A DNA stretch of 64,000 nt from Branchiostoma floridae. Its lineage: Eukaryota; Chordata; Leptocardii; Amphioxiformes; Branchiostomatidae. The position numbers and the translations under genes are program-made. The notes under the pieces are model-generated. The model had not been told where the DNA came from and did not search any database. It saw only the letters and a program-made list of their open reading frames with translations. The stretch lies in assembly GCF_000003815.2 (NCBI RefSeq), contig NC_049984.1:156766-220765 (forward strand), written 5' to 3'. Shown piece after piece: positions 24,647 through 37,614 of the stretch. The number at the start of each line of letters is the position of its first letter. The stretch's first letter is position 1.

Positions 24647-24806
24647 TACTGTAAAACACCTTAATATTCATACCTATAAATCTAACTGTAAAACACCTTA
24701 GTATTGATACCTGTGAGTCTTACTGTAAAACACCTTAGTATTGATACCTGTAAGTGTTACTGTAAAACACCTTAGCTACCATGCCTGTAATGTTTTACTG
24801 TAAAAC
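24647..24806. repeat. ~37-bp tandem repeat
   Basis: Four to five units of TTACTGTAAAACACCTTAGT followed by ATTGATACCTGT. Confidence 0.88.
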
Positions 24807-25344
24807 TGGTTACATCTTCCTGCAGTAATATTATTGTCCTATACAAAGCTCAGAAATGAAACCAACATGCACCACCACTACTAACAATTAGAACAAATGC
24901 TGTTGTTACAAAGTTTTACCTGTATGATTCCCACATATTCGTACCTTTAGACACGCCTGGTGGCGTTACCTGCAAAAGGCCAAGGCCAGGTGAGTCCGAC
25001 CAGGTGTGCAGACAGGTAACTGTCAGGTAGCATTACGTCATCCATCAATTATGCCGCACAGTTCCACTCTTACATCCATCATAACATTTGGAACAGGATA
25101 CAAAGCAAAGCACAAAGCAGCTGTTACAAACAGCACGTCTTGGTGTGTACTTAAAGAGTAGGTTATACCTTGTCTTAGAAGTTCCTTGAAGTGAGGGCAA
25201 TTTATTAGTGTCAGTGGGAGCTGGATGGATGGGGTGTGACCTGGGAGCCTTTGTTCGGAAGAACAATGGTTCAGCCTCGAGCGGAATGATTTACAGTAGC
25301 CCACAGTCCGCTGTACTACAAGGTTATACTTATAGCAGCACCAT

Positions 25345-25535
25345 CGTACTGTACCCACAGTTGTACTGTACCCACAGTTGTACTGTACCCACAGTTGTAC
25401 TGTACCCACAGTTGTACTGTACCCACAGTGATTTACAGTAGTGGCACTAGTGCACTGTGAGTCCTGCTGTACACACAAGGTTACACCAGCACAATGGTAC
25501 TGTACCCACAATTGTACTGTACCCACAGTGATTTA
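25345..25535. repeat. 17-bp minisatellite, two blocks
   Basis: Five units of TTGTACTGTACCCACAG at 25347-25431 and two more at 25498-25532. Between them a longer duplicated module (GATTTACAGTAG...ACACAAGGTTAC) recurs at 25287, 25430 and 25530. Confidence 0.9.
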
Positions 25536-26292
25536 CAGTAGCATACAGCCCCGCCGTACCCACAAGGTTACCCCAACACAATGGTAATTGTGAACTCCAC
25601 AGAGCGGCGCCCGCCGGGGAGCCTGCCGCACCAGTAAAGGGCTCCCCTGACATTCAATTTGCATGGTGGGCTGCCGCTGGAAATGACTCCAGGCCAACCC
25701 AGCTGACAGGTTATAGCTGAAATTCCCTCACACTTCCAGCTTGGAGGAGTGGGAAGGGGGGGGGGGGATTCTTGTAGAGAGGAAACAAGAGTTCCTGGCA
25801 TCTTTAGGAGAGGAGTAGAACACTAAGACACTGTCGGTCCTCCTTGGAGCTGTCTTAGTAACTGCACAAAATTTCAGAATTTGTAATAGCACTTCTTGGG
25901 AAAAGTTGGACACCTCAATGTTCTCAGAGTTTGTTGCATCTTTTAGGATACATATACTAGCAGGACACCAGCTTGGACAATACTGGCCTCCCTAGAACCA
26001 GTAAATGTCTTTGGATCTGTGCAAAACTTTTCTTTCTCCAGAGGGAAAAGACTCCTTGATACTCAGAGTTTGTGGCTCCTTTGGAAAAGAAGTAGGCCAT
26101 TTTGGACACAATACAGGCCTCTGAAGGAACCAAGCTTTGCAGACAGGTACTGGGGGACTCAGGAGAGTTGGTGACAGAGAAATGATGTCACTCCTCCACT
26201 TGATTTCTATTCCTCAAAATAAAAAGCCTTGGTTTGACTGCTGTGTGTGCTGTGACCATGTGAAGCTTATATATAGCTGCAGTCCACTCCTG

Positions 26293-26394
26293 TAGCCCGG
26301 TATCCAGCCGTATTATAGCTCTCAAGTCTCTTCTTTCCTTTCTGGAGATGGCAGAAGAGACTCTGGAGCTATAATACGGCTGGATACCAGGCTA
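26293..26394. mobile_element. TAGCC-type palindromic MITE, 9-bp target duplication
   Basis: Starts TAGCCCGGTATCCAGCCG and ends with the inverted CGGCTGGATACCAGGCTA; the arms are about 30 bp. Flanks CCACTCCTG and CGACTCCTG match at 8 of 9 bases. Confidence 0.85.
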
Positions 26395-28345
26395 CGACTC
26401 CTGTTTCCTTCCACAGAACCGAACCAAACGGAACTTTTCGAGAAACCTGTACAGTACCCTTAGCTAGAGAGTTAGAAAGTCACAGGAACCTGGCCCGAAC
26501 AGTCACTCTCATTATAAGTTTTGAAAGTTTAAGATGTTTGACAACCGTAGAATGTTATCGGCATGCCCCGAGCAGTAACTCCAGTCCAGGTTATGGAACC
26601 ACCATAACTTCTCCACACGTAAGTGTGCGGGTGATTTATGGTCATTATGAGCTCGTTAGTCTCTGCTGTAGAACTCGTTAGCAGGGTACAGGTGACCCTG
26701 GGATGATGTATGGGGGTCCTTCAGCGCTGGCAGGAGTGGGAGGGGGGTTCTCAAGGTCGTTCTGAAACATGGCCAGAAATAGAACAGTGGGATCATGAAA
26801 TTAACTTTTGTTCACTTTGTGCCGGAAGAGATGTCATCTGCATGAGGTCAAAACAATTTATTTCAGAACAACATGAAAAACAGAGCCTGGTTCATAAATA
26901 AAGTTGGAGAGGGGGGGGGGGATATATGTCAAGGTCGTTCTGAAACATGCTCAGAAATAACGGGAGGTGCCCCAACACGGTACGCTTTTTCTTGCGCTCA
27001 AACTCATGGCGCTCCATCGCTAGTTGCCTGAGAGTGGTCAAATTTTGATGACTGAATTTTTTACTCATAAATTTGAACAACATACTTGAATAAGAAATGC
27101 ATTCATGTGGTTCATGAACCTTTCGCGCTGCGTGTTACAAGCGGCAAACACTGAGAGACAATTTCGTGTATGTAACCTTCCAATTTTGTGCTACGCGGGA
27201 CAGTGTGCCTAACTCGGTACGCTTTCTTTTATATTTTGCTCTCTTCAGAAGTAAGTGGTAAATCTAAGTACACAGAAAAAAATTAATAGTATGATATTTT
27301 AGCTTTCTTTTGACAGTAAAATCGTGACTGTATGTACTTCTTGTCTCACATGAGGAAGGCTGTACCTAGAACAATCCAGCTGATGTTTTACGGGCAATGG
27401 GCTGAATGCACTGATTGTGAATGCCCGACTAAAAAAACCATTACGAAAAAACGACACCGCCAACATCAACAAAACTCTGTCTGATTATATGAAAATATCA
27501 TCTACATCTCTCTGTCAAGTCTTATTTTCATAGACAGCACGAATCATTTGTTACTGTCAAATAAATCTTTGGAGCTTTCTCTAGTCTGCCACCTTCTCGG
27601 CCACACTCCCTTGGGAGTACAATGGTGGCAATGTTTATGTCGCTTCCTTTTGGTTGCTTTTCTACTCAACAAACATTTGAAGACCCATATTCATAGTGTT
27701 TTATGGAGCTTTATTTATTTGTATCATGGCAGTTGTGTGACTGCTTGGATGAGTTCGTATAGTTGGCGACACGAGCCGCCAATACGCAGAGCCCGGTGAC
27801 CGCAGTGATTCAGCACTGTCAACATTACTGTTAGAATTCTGCTCTTAAAAAAACATGAAGTAAATATGTTAAAGTATACTTGGAATTCAAATTAAAGCTG
27901 TGTGCATGGACTTGGTTTATTTACCTTTGTAATCAGCATAGTCAGTGGCAACAAACACGGTGTACTTATGGATAATAAGATCAGCAAAAAATCCGTACCG
28001 TCTTACGACGGGGACCGTCTTAGGGCGGCTCCCGTTAGAACAGAAAGTTATGCGGAACCACATTTGAATTGTTCACTTTGCAGAATAGTGAGCTGCTTGC
28101 AGAAGTTACATCAATTATTGGAGAAAAAACAGCTCGAGAAAGTCTTCCTTGTAAGTTTTTGGTAATACGTGTCTTTGAGTGTTTGACTTAGTGTCATTTT
28201 CAGATATCATCCTCTTCCTACATTGTATCTTTTCTGTTGCCTGCCCCCACTTTCTTCCTCCTTGGACGGTTCCTTGCTCCACAGTGTCAATGCCCCGTGT
28301 ACCCATGGAAGTATCCTGCAGTTTTTATGTCGCTAAACTGTTGTG

Positions 28346-28700
28346 GGACCGCGTGGCGCAGTGGCAGCATTTGCGGCTCGAGACCAGGAGGTTGCGGGTT
28401 CGAATCCAGCTTCCGTGTCACCGATCTTGTGCCCTTGGGAAAGGCACTTTACACGACTTCCCTCACTTAACTCAGGTGTAAATGAGTATCTAGCTGCGGC
28501 TAGTGACCTTGTGTGGCCTTGGTGGGGCTTTGTGGCCGAGACAGGCCTTAGGGGCATGTTTGGGCATGAGCGGCCCCGCCATGGCACACGAGTCGGGGGT
28601 AGGAGGAACCCCTTACATCCTTGGTCGGAAGTCCTCCTCGGAGACGGATACTCCAAACAACAAAGCTGCATCTGCTGGAGCCGCCTCACACGTTGCATAC
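28346..28700 (+). mobile_element. tRNA-derived SINE
   Basis: The head has an A box, TGGCGCAGTGG (28354-28364), and a B box, GGTTCGAATCC (28397-28407), at tRNA-like spacing. The body has TGTGCCCTTGGGAAAGGCAC and CCTCACTTAACTCAGGTGT, also seen in decayed form in the SINEs at 60024 and 62765. The right end is not sharp; the family-like part ends before 28700. Confidence 0.85.
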
Positions 28701-29029
28701 AGTTGCCCCTGTGATACTCAGTGCTCCAGTAGACGAGAGGGTGGAGAAGGAATTGCACACCCCTCCTTCACCATAAAAAGTCATGTGCAGGTCAGGCAAA
28801 CAGGCAAAAAGCCTGTCTGCCTCCTCATCTGTCCAATCGACAGGAGAACCACAAAAACTGTCACATGTCCGTTGCTCTGTGCAAAAGTTAAGTGAAGTCC
28901 TGCTGGTTCTGTCCTGCAGTTCATCACACAGGTTCACTGTCCTGGTTAAGATCCCTTATTTGGCTCCCTGCCCAGGGCTGGGGGGGACACGCCCCCCAGT
29001 CATCGCCCCCGGTAACCAACTAACAAGTT

Positions 29030-29610
29030 ATCGCATCAGCAGACGACTGGTGACGAGTTTTGGACGGCGGCGTTAGAATCGTGTCCAGACATTAGTGGCG
29101 CTTCTTCTCTTTTGGAAAGTGAAATAAATAATCATTTTTCAGACTAAGCTATTATCTGAAGAAACAGACATTTGTTACTTGGCAAAGAGTCCACCTTAAG
29201 AACCAAACTTTAACTACCCTGCACATGTCGTTGTATCTTAACCAAATAAGGGCACCATGTACTTACCTGACCAGTTCAGCAGACTGACTAGCGAAAAGTT
29301 TTGGACGTTGTTGTTGTATTCGTGTCCAGATATCGTTATGGCTTCTTCTCTTTTAGAAAAGTTTCTCAGACTAAGCAGTTATCTGAAGAAACAGACATTT
29401 GTTACTTGGCAAAGAGTACATACACCTTAGGAGCCAAACTTAAACTAACCAGTTCAGCAGACTGAAGACTGAAGAGTTGTTGTACTCGTGTCCAGATATC
29501 GTTATGGCTTCTTCTCATTTAGAAAGTGAAATAAATAATTGTCTGTCAGACTAAGCTGAGACAAAGGAAAAACAGACAGTTCAAAGCTGTTAGTTGGCAA
29601 AAGCTTATGA
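29030..29610. repeat. Three tandem units of ~170-245 bp
   Basis: The words CGTGTCCAGA.AT, GCTTCTTCTC.TTT, CAGACTAAGC and AAACAGACA recur in order near 29080, 29325 and 29490. GTTACTTGGCAAAGAGT is shared by the first two. The unit length differs by an internal deletion. Confidence 0.85.
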
Positions 29611-29644
29611 TAGGAACTTTGTCAACCTCACAGATGTCATATTG

Positions 29645-29990
29645 TATCTGAACTAAGCAGAAACAAAGATGTTACTTGATGTCAAGTTTTTTTCTTTACT
29701 TGATAGCATCAGAATTGCTTGCACTGAAACCAAACAGATGACAGTGAATCTTAACTAAGCAGAAACAAAGATGTTACATGTCAGGCTTTTTTGCTATTAA
29801 AGGTTAACTTCCAGTCAGGCTGTTCAGTCAGTAGCATCAGAATTGCTTGCACTGAAACCATACAATGAATCTTAGATAAGCAGAAACCAAGTCTTACTTA
29901 TTGTTAGTCTAAAGCAGGCCCTAAAGTCAAGTTCTTTTTCTTTAAAAGGTAACTTCCAGTCGGGTTGTTCTTAGCTGACAGTATCAGAAA
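29645..29990. repeat. Two to three tandem units of ~120 bp
   Basis: AAGCAGAAACAAAGATGTTAC and AGCATCAGAATTGCTTGCAC recur near 29660, 29760 and 29880. It directly follows the previous tandem repeat but is a different sequence. Confidence 0.8.
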
Positions 29991-30065
29991 ATTGTGCTGA
30001 AACAAGACAGGTGGTGACGGTCTTGGAAACATGACAGGCTTTTGTCTTAAGTTGGTCCAGTAAAA

Positions 30066-30069
<4 letters not shown>

Positions 30070-30104
<35 letters not shown>

Positions 30105-30159
30105 CACCCACTTTTTTGGTTTTGGTTTTTTTAAATGGGCCCCCCCCCCCCCCCCCCCC
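30070..30159. repeat. Poly-T (35) and poly-C (20) tracts
   Basis: T run at 30070-30104 and C run at 30140-30159, with a T/G-rich spacer. Base accuracy in such tracts is doubtful. Confidence 0.9.
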
Positions 30160-31009
30160 AGTTTAACATCCGTTGTTCCCTGAACAAGTTACAGAGAAAC
30201 CTTCTCTCCATGTCAAACTTGATGTTCCGTCCAGTAGTTGGATGGCCAGGAGTGTGTGGAACATGAACTGGTTGTGCTGAACCAAAGAACTGATTTTCTA
30301 CAGCCCAGCCTGCTATTCAATAGTAGCAGTCATATGTTTACTTGTGTGCTTTTTGTGTATTATTTATTTGTTTGTTTGTTGCTGTATTCAATGTAAAAAC
30401 TTCCATGTCTTAGTGCAGCCAATCCGACATGTAGTTTGTTTGTTTGTTTGTTTGCCTTCTTGTTTTTGTTTGCGCCTTTACCTGTGAACATAGCGATTGC
30501 CTTGGTGTATAGCCCAGCCTCTCATGTACAACTATCTCTGTCCATGTGGCATGGCTGAAATCAGCCTGGGATCTTCCAGCCACATTTTCCCTGGAAAACA
30601 TGTCCCCATGTACATCAGACATGCCAGGGATGACAGGCTACAACACTGTTTACCTAAGCCGGCTGGCTCACTTTAAACCCAGGGGTCATAAGCTGCAGAT
30701 GTTGTGTTTTCTCTTACGTTTCTTCCTCATAAAATATCTAAATATCAAATCAGTTCTACATAAACCTAGCTCTCTTTTTTAGAATTAGTTTCAGTAATGT
30801 TAATTTTTGTTTCAACCTTTTGAAAGTAGAAAAAATCACACTAAGTTATTGGCTTCCCCTGGAAACAGAGTGGTATGGTCCAGGGGAATTTCTAATTTGG
30901 GATATCCCAGTGCCTGTGGGACCCCAGAGGTCAGGGGTCGCCAGCTGTGGGGGCTGGAATCCCCAGGCTTCCACTCCGCCTGTCACGCAGGGCTGGCTGG
31001 TACCAGGAA

Positions 31010-31330
31010 CTGTGGGGTACGAACCTGCAAAACAACCTGGTACCCACAACTCACAAACTGTGGGGTACAAACTTACAAAACAACCTTGTACCCCCAACAA
31101 TACACCCAAACCTTGTGCAAACCCTAAAACTAACAAAAAAACATTGTGTTGACAACAATACCCCCAAACTATCAAAACAACCTTGTACTGACAACAGTAC
31201 ATCCAAACTCACAAAAACAACATTGTAAAAGCCACAATAGGCCGTGCCAAGGACTTGTATCGGTCACAATGGGTACAAAACACACAAAAGCAACCCTGTC
31301 CTGGCTACAGTGGGTATGAACACAAAACTA
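31010..31330. repeat. Degenerate ~45-bp tandem repeat
   Basis: Units with CTGTGGGGTAC.AAC.T.C and AAAACAACCTTGTACC decay from left to right. Confidence 0.75.
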
Positions 31331-31550
31331 ACTGTGTACAACTGTTGGGCATTGTTCCAGTTACCCCATGATTCAGGCCTGCAAAGCTTTAGTTGTTGAG
31401 TCTTACATCACTTACACCGTATCCGCACTGAAGGTTGTAGTGTTGGCATTGTCGGTGAGCAGTCAGAGTGACAAACTGACTTTCTACCTTGTCTGTGAGC
31501 TTTTGTTTCATCAGAAGAGTTGACTGTATGTTTGGCCATATAGAAAGTAC

Positions 31551-31630
31551 TAGCCTGGATGCCAGGCTGTTTCCAGGGCCTACCCTGACCCTACTATTGA
31601 GATCGGGTTGTGGGTCTGGAATCCATGCTA
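31551..31630. mobile_element. Short TAGC-type MITE with 9-bp flanks
   Basis: Starts TAGCCTGGATGCCAGG and ends CTGGAATCCATGCTA. Flanks AGAAAGTAC and AGATAGCAC match at 7 of 9 bases. It is smaller and more decayed than its relatives. Confidence 0.6.
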
Positions 31631-32035
31631 AGATAGCACAGGTGTGGTAGTCTATAGGTGTGGTACACGTTAAGGTGTGGTACAAGTTCAGGTGTGCAAC
31701 AGGTATGGCACTCTACAGGTGTGGCACAGGCCCACCTGAGTTAGACAGGTGGCACACACTACAGGTGTGGCACATGTTAAGGTGTGGTACAAGTTCAGGT
31801 GTGATATGCTACAGGTGTGGCACTTAACATGCCCACCTGAGTTAGACAGGTGGCGCACACAACAGGTGTGGTATATGTTAAGGTGTGGTACAGATGTGGT
31901 ATGCTACAGTACAGGTATGGCATTCTATACAGGTGTGGCACTTACAGGTGTGGCACTCTACAGGTGTGGCAGTGGCCACCTGAGTTAGACAGGTGGCACA
32001 GGCCCACCTGAGTTAGACAGGTGGCGCACACTTCA
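31630..32035. repeat. ACAGGTGTGGCAC tandem tract
   Basis: More than fifteen ACAGGTGTGG.AC or AAGGTGTGGTAC words with a longer module (GCCCACCTGAGTTAGACAGG then TGGC) at 31731, 31830, 31977 and 32003. Confidence 0.85.
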
Positions 32036-32639
32036 GCACCAGGAACAGACTTGTCCCAGCTAACAGCTAACAGATGTCAGTCATCCCCCCTCTGGTCTCT
32101 TATCTGATGCTGGCTGCAGTTCAGAACCAGGAGGACTGTCAAACCCTCCAGTGGGCCGGGGCAAGTTAAATACACTTCTGGAGTGGGCCAGAGGAAATTA
32201 AATACTTCACAAAAAAACTGGAAAATAATTTACAGAGAGAGTATTGGTGTCAAGCAGAGTCTGCATGGGGATTATAGAAAATGGATGGTTAACAGATATA
32301 GAATACAACGCGGTGTATTCCCTATCACCTGAGCTACCATATCACCTGAAGTACTGTATCACCTGAGGTGCTTCAATGTCTATATACACCCCTCACATAC
32401 CCTCAGTCTCGTGACAGGCAGTCCTGCTATCTGACAATACCGTAAACCACAATAGTTATAATATGCAACTTTATGCAGTATTAAAATATATCCCTTCTTA
32501 CCTAACCTACCAAGATCAGCTTGGCTCCCTGAAGTCTTGACTCTGAAGCTGACCAAATGTCAGGTATAACAGGTAGTTGATATGACCCAGCTGCTGTAGT
32601 ACTTGTGCCATGTTGGGGGCAGTGAAAATGTGGTGATTG

Positions 32640-33080
32640 CTGGTACCAGCTCAGGGGTGTTTCTGGTACCGGCTCAGGGGTGTTTCTGGTACCGGCTCGG
32701 GGGTGTTTCTGGTACCGGCTCGGGTGTTTCTGGTACCGGCTCGGGGGTGTTTCTGGTACCGGCTCAGGGGTGTTTCTGGTACCGGCTCAGGGGTGTTTCT
32801 GGTACCGGCTCGGGGGTGTTTCTGGTACTGGCTCAGGGGTGTTTCTGGTACTGGCTCAGGGGTGTTTCTGGTACTGGCTCAGGGGTGTTTCTGGTACCGG
32901 CTCAGGGGTGTTTCTGGTACCGGCTCGGGGGTGTTTCTGGTACTGGCTCAGGGGTGTTTCTGGTACTGGCTCAGGGGTGTTTCTGGTACTGGCTCAGGGG
33001 TGTTTCTGGTACCGGCTCAGGGGTGTTTCTGGTACCGGCTCGGGGGTGTTTCTGGTACTGGCTCAGGGGTGTTTCTGGTT
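32640..33080. repeat. 23-bp minisatellite
   Basis: About 19 units of CTGGTACCGGCTCAGGGGTG then TTT. Variants are CCGG/CTGG and CAGG/CGGG; one unit near 32725 is shortened. Because 23 is not a multiple of three, the repeat passes through all frames, and its long open frames are artefacts. Confidence 0.95.
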
Positions 33081-33105
33081 CAGCTGTTAGAGGGCTGACA
33101 CTATG

Positions 33106-33197
33106 TTTCCAAGCAGATGTTGGGAGGGCTGTGGAGTCAGAAAACTGCGGTAGCCAGGACATGGAACAATCTTCACTCCAGACATCTGCTTGGAGAT
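33106..33197. mobile_element. Palindrome-ended element, CCAAGCAGATGT type
   Basis: TTTCCAAGCAGATGT on the left and ACATCTGCTTGGAGA on the right, inverted over 92 bp. The same terminal word recurs elsewhere in the window. Target duplication not visible. Confidence 0.6.
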
Positions 33198-35163
33198 TAG
33201 CATCAATTTCTGAACAGTCAGTCCTGTAGAAGTCATCATCTGGACAATGTGAACACTTTTCGGGGTTCCTTAAATGACTTTCCCCATTGAAACCAGCATT
33301 GGGAATCCTGTCTATAGCGACCACCTGTCCATATAGACCAAATCTTATCTGCCCCTGAGTGGTCTTGTTGGGCAGGTTTGACTATATTGGGTTGAATTGC
33401 ACACGTGATTGAACAATTTGTCTAGTATTGTCTACGCACACCTTATCAATCTAGTTCAGATGTTCAACTACCAGAATAGAACCGTTTGGTGTAGAGTTGT
33501 CAGATGGGTTTTAATGCATTTTAAGAATGCTGTTTGTCTCCTCAATTCAGCCAGGAAAAGCTGCAATGGCATGAAATAAACCAGCCATTCATTAATCTAT
33601 CTGGTTTTGAAATCAAGATGAGACAGCATTTTGTGAAGAAGCTCTGTGCGGACTGTGTAAATTGAAACATTTCCATAAAAGTGCATTAGAATCGGAAGAC
33701 TCACAGATATCAAGTTTCCACATAAAACACAACTATACATAATTATGTGGTATTTCCTGTTGAGTTTGACAGGAAACATCACATCTGGTCATGTTACCTT
33801 GGGCACAGAGAAACAGACTAATAAAAGTTATCTCCAACTTTGACATTCTTACAACCGACATTCTGTAAATTCTGAAATGTTCCTGATTACACGTCCTTTT
33901 GTCATGTTTTAGTTACAGTTTTCCTATTGTTTTTTATTAATATTTTCGTACCCAGGAGATGAAGGGATAGATTTTGATTCTTGCTATAAAGCTAGACGAT
34001 TGGTCATTTGTACTCAAGCCAAGGAGCCTCTGCTTGATAGCGCCCCTGCCAGTTTACATAAGGAGTGAGAAATAAAACCCTGGTCTTTTTTTAAAGGTTT
34101 CTACGGACATGTGAGGATAAGTTTAGCTGAAGTCTGATACAGAAAACAGTTGTGTTTTTATGGCTTTAAACAACCACAAAAGCACACCACAGAAACCCAC
34201 CCAGTCTAGGCGCGTGTAGAGTTTGTTTTGGGCAGACTGGCAGATTAAGTGTTGGGATCAGATCCATACAGGGGTTTGGATGTTATATAATCCCCGTATA
34301 TCACTGTGGATCCATATACAGGGGTTTGGATGTTATATAATCCTGTATATCGCTGCCAAGCCTTGGCTGCGGTCGTGGCCTTGGGGTTCGCTCAGACACA
34401 AAAGGACGGCCATCTGTTCCGGCGGCCGTCAGTGCTGCTACGGATATCCCGGCCAGGTACGGGGTCCGCACGCTTGTGGTGGCAGAGTACACATAAGGTG
34501 GTACAGTGGTGGCCAATATGGTGATACTGGGGGGACAGATACAGTTATCCTAGGGTAACGGATACGATGACTAATACAGTTATCCTATGGTAACGGATAT
34601 AACGACAAATATGGTGACCCTATAATAACAGACACAGTCATCCTTGGGTAGCATCCTTGGACTGGTTGAGGTCTGTTATTTACAGGGATTTCTCCAAGGC
34701 CATGTTGGATAGGGGATAGATAGAGAATCAGTATTATACTTCCTGTTCCTGCTACACCAGGGATGGCTACAGAATGCCCATCTGATCTGTCATTTGCCTA
34801 ACAGGTTGCTTTGCGATCTTTGAATTCCAGAAAATACAAAAAAAACTTGCAGAAGAAACACTTGTCATTTCAAAATCGTTTTATCAGTGCCATGTTCAAT
34901 GGTCACAATTTCATTTTCCTTGTGAAGTACAGTTTAACTTTTAAAACTTTGTAGTGCAGCTTGACTTTTAAAACATTGTTACCTGTGCAGTTGGGAGCCG
35001 GTAGAGGAACTTTTTTCTTTCTTTGTGCAGAGAGAAGTTTTCTTTGGTGAACCTTCTACTCAGGTTATCACTTAAATCTTTGCAGACCCCTCTCCCCATA
35101 CTGTACTAAATATCTGTATCTGTATAGCTGGTAAAACAGCCCCATTTTGTAACAGACCAGCAG

Positions 35164-35262
35164 TCTCCAAGGTACCATCTGATTCGACTTTGGGGCTGAA
35201 AAAATCAGGGCAGCAATGCAAGTATAAGGAGCCCTCGAAGCAATCGGATGGTACCCAGGCCA
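35164..35262. mobile_element. Decayed GGTACCATC-type palindromic element
   Basis: AAGGTACCATCTGATT on the left and AATCGGATGGTACCCAGGC on the right are inverted, with GACTTTGGGGC/GCCCTCGAAG inside. It is related in its ends to 52241-52334. No flanking duplication. Confidence 0.5.
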
Positions 35263-35271
35263 CCTTCATAA

Positions 35272-35388
35272 GAGGTTTGACACCAGTAGACAGGCTTGTT
35301 GGCCTGATGTTGTGTAAGATGTACGCAGGCTACCTCTGTAAGAGGTTTGACACCAGTAGACAGGCTTGTTGGCCTGATGTTGTGTCAG
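35272..35388. repeat. 68-bp tandem duplication
   Basis: AAGAGGTTTGACACCAGTAG followed by ACAGGCTTGTTGGCCTGATG occurs at 35270 and 35340 with near identity. Confidence 0.9.
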
Positions 35389-35981
35389 ATCTGGCCTGGG
35401 TGAGCCTGGCAGCCAAGCGTGGTGACTGGAGTGGAGGGAGTGATAATTGCTTGTTCCCAAACCCAGGATGATGATGTACCCAAACCTCTCCAACACATAC
35501 ACCAGGAAGTGGGCCAAACTTGAGCCTGCCTTCCTTCCTCATGCCTTATATGGGCAGGACTTGGCACAGCGCCAGGCTGGAGGAACAAGGCTGTTTTCAG
35601 GCTGCCAAGAAATGATGGAAACTCTTTGTGAAACCACTTCCAATCTGCTCAAACATCGCACCGGGCAGCACCAGGTTTTATACATGGTTCACAGCATGGG
35701 CCCTGAAGAAAACACCTTTTCATCAAGCCAAGTTTTGTTGAAGTTTGTTCATACTTCATAGGTGATAGCTTTAATTCTGTTTTTATATGTTCTTTTACAC
35801 AACTTCAGTATGACACTAGCGCTGTTTCCCATTCATAAGAATGGTGCTCCCGGGGTCGGATTATGAACCAACAGTTCTAAATAATGCATGAGTTATGTGA
35901 ACACGTCGCTACAGTGGGACTTTTCCTTCACCCAAGAGTTCATTCTTCTATTGGTTGATACTACACCCAGCCCAATCTGTG

Positions 35982-36812
35982 GTTGACAGGTGTGATATAT
36001 GATTGACAGGCCTGACCTATTATTGACAGGCCTGATCTGTGATTGACAGGCCTGACCTGTGATTGACAGGCTTGACCTGTGATTGACAAGCCTGGCCTCT
36101 GATTGACAGATCTAACCTATGATTGACAGGCCTGACCTATGATTGACAGATATGACCTATGATTGACAGGCCTGACCTATGATTGACAGGCCTCGCCTAT
36201 GAATGACAGGCCTGATCTATGATTGACAGGCCTTAGTGTTGTTATTGGTAGACCTGACCTCTGATTTACAGGTGTGAATTATGATTGACAGGCCTGACCT
36301 CTGATTGACAGATATGACCTATGATTGACAGGCCTGACCTATGATTGACAGGCCTCGCCTATGAATGACAGGCCTGATCTATGATTGACAGGCCTTAGTG
36401 TTGTTATTGGTAGACCTGACCTCTGATTTACAGGTGTGAATTATGATTGACAGGCCTGACCTCTGATTGACAGATATGACCTTTGATTGACAGGCCTGAC
36501 CTATGATTGACAGGCCTCACCTATGAATGACAGGCCTGACCTATGATTGACAAGACTTACCTCTGATTGACAAGCCTTACCTCTGATTGACAGGCCTGAC
36601 CTCTGATTGACAGGCCGCCTGACCTATGATTGACAGTCCTGAAATGTGATTGACAGGCCTGATCTATGATTGACAGGCCTTATGTTGTTATTGGTAAGCC
36701 TGACCTATGATTAACAGACATGACCTGTGATTGACAGGCCTGACCTATGATTGACAGGTATGACCTATGATTGACAGGTATGACCTCTGATTGACAGGCC
36801 TGACCTATAACC
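35982..36812. repeat. 20-bp minisatellite with higher-order units
   Basis: About 40 units of GATTGACAGGCCTGACCTAT. A GTTGTTATTGGTAGACCTGA variant block recurs at 36238, 36399 and 36685; the first two lie in a higher-order unit of 161 bp. Confidence 0.95.
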
Positions 36813-37533
36813 ATTTGCCCCAGCTACCCTGGCATTGAAGACCAGGTTGGGCTAAAGGTTGCTGCTAAAGACCCTGATCCTGCTGGGCTTTGTGGCGACT
36901 TCAGGGTAAACCCCATGGGGACGCGGATTACGGAGCTTTAACCACCCATTCAGCTGCCTGCTCTCATCTCCAGCCTCCTGCCAATTCAGTTTGATTTGTG
37001 CCCTGTCATTGGTCCACTTCAAAGGGAAGGCGAGCATTGATTGGTGGAGAGATGGTCAGGCTGTGGATTGATTGGGCAGTTTTTATTGGTCGGAAGCTGA
37101 GTTGGGATAAGGTCGTGGGTTTGAAAGTCTTTTGTGAAACAGTAAATGTGGAGTCAATAGTTGAGTGGAGGCTGTCGTATTGACCTGCTTTTAACGTTTT
37201 ATTGTCTGGAAAGTGGGAAATTATCTACATACAATAAATCATTCCCTTTACTCTGGGGACCTACATGTAGCAGAAAACTTTTTCACTGTGTTGCCACATA
37301 TAACATTAGAATTGACTGCTTCTGTCAAAGCCATTATTTGGGGCAAATTCTTCTTCTTTTTTCCTTGTTTGCTTCCAATCTGTATTTATCTTGATGTTGG
37401 ATCTCAAGTTGTGAGTGTTATCTTTGTAATTTCAGGTCTTACTTAGAAATCAGTGATGATAATGGTTAATACATTTATAGCTCAGGCAAACCTCCATGCT
37501 GTGTCATGTTGTCATTTTTGTTGTTTCCCCCAG

Positions 37534-37590
37534 TGTATGAAGCACACGCTGGACTGCCCAGACTTTAGATGTTGTTGTTGTTTATGTTGA
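37534..37590 (+). pseudogene. Decoy copy 1 of the start of the next ZC3H3 exon
   Basis: After an acceptor-like TTTCCCCCAG comes TGT and then CMKHTLDCPDF in the gene's frame, as in the true exon at 37711 but lacking one Lys codon. From 37570 the sequence turns into (TTG)n intron-like sequence and reaches TGA at 37588. It is a partial exon without a donor, produced by tandem duplication. Splicing to it would end the protein within the split finger. Confidence 0.85.
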
Positions 37591-37614
37591 TGTTGTTATT
37601 GTTGTTTACCTCAG

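Noticed and set aside
27902-28165. Open frame with two Cys-x2-Cys-like words (CSLCRIVSC)
   Set aside because: No splice sites or family match could be supported; it may be a transposon remnant.
32603-33229. Open frames of 136-208 codons with Gly-Val-Phe-Leu-Val repeats
   Set aside because: Caused by the 23-bp minisatellite, which cycles through three frames without stops.
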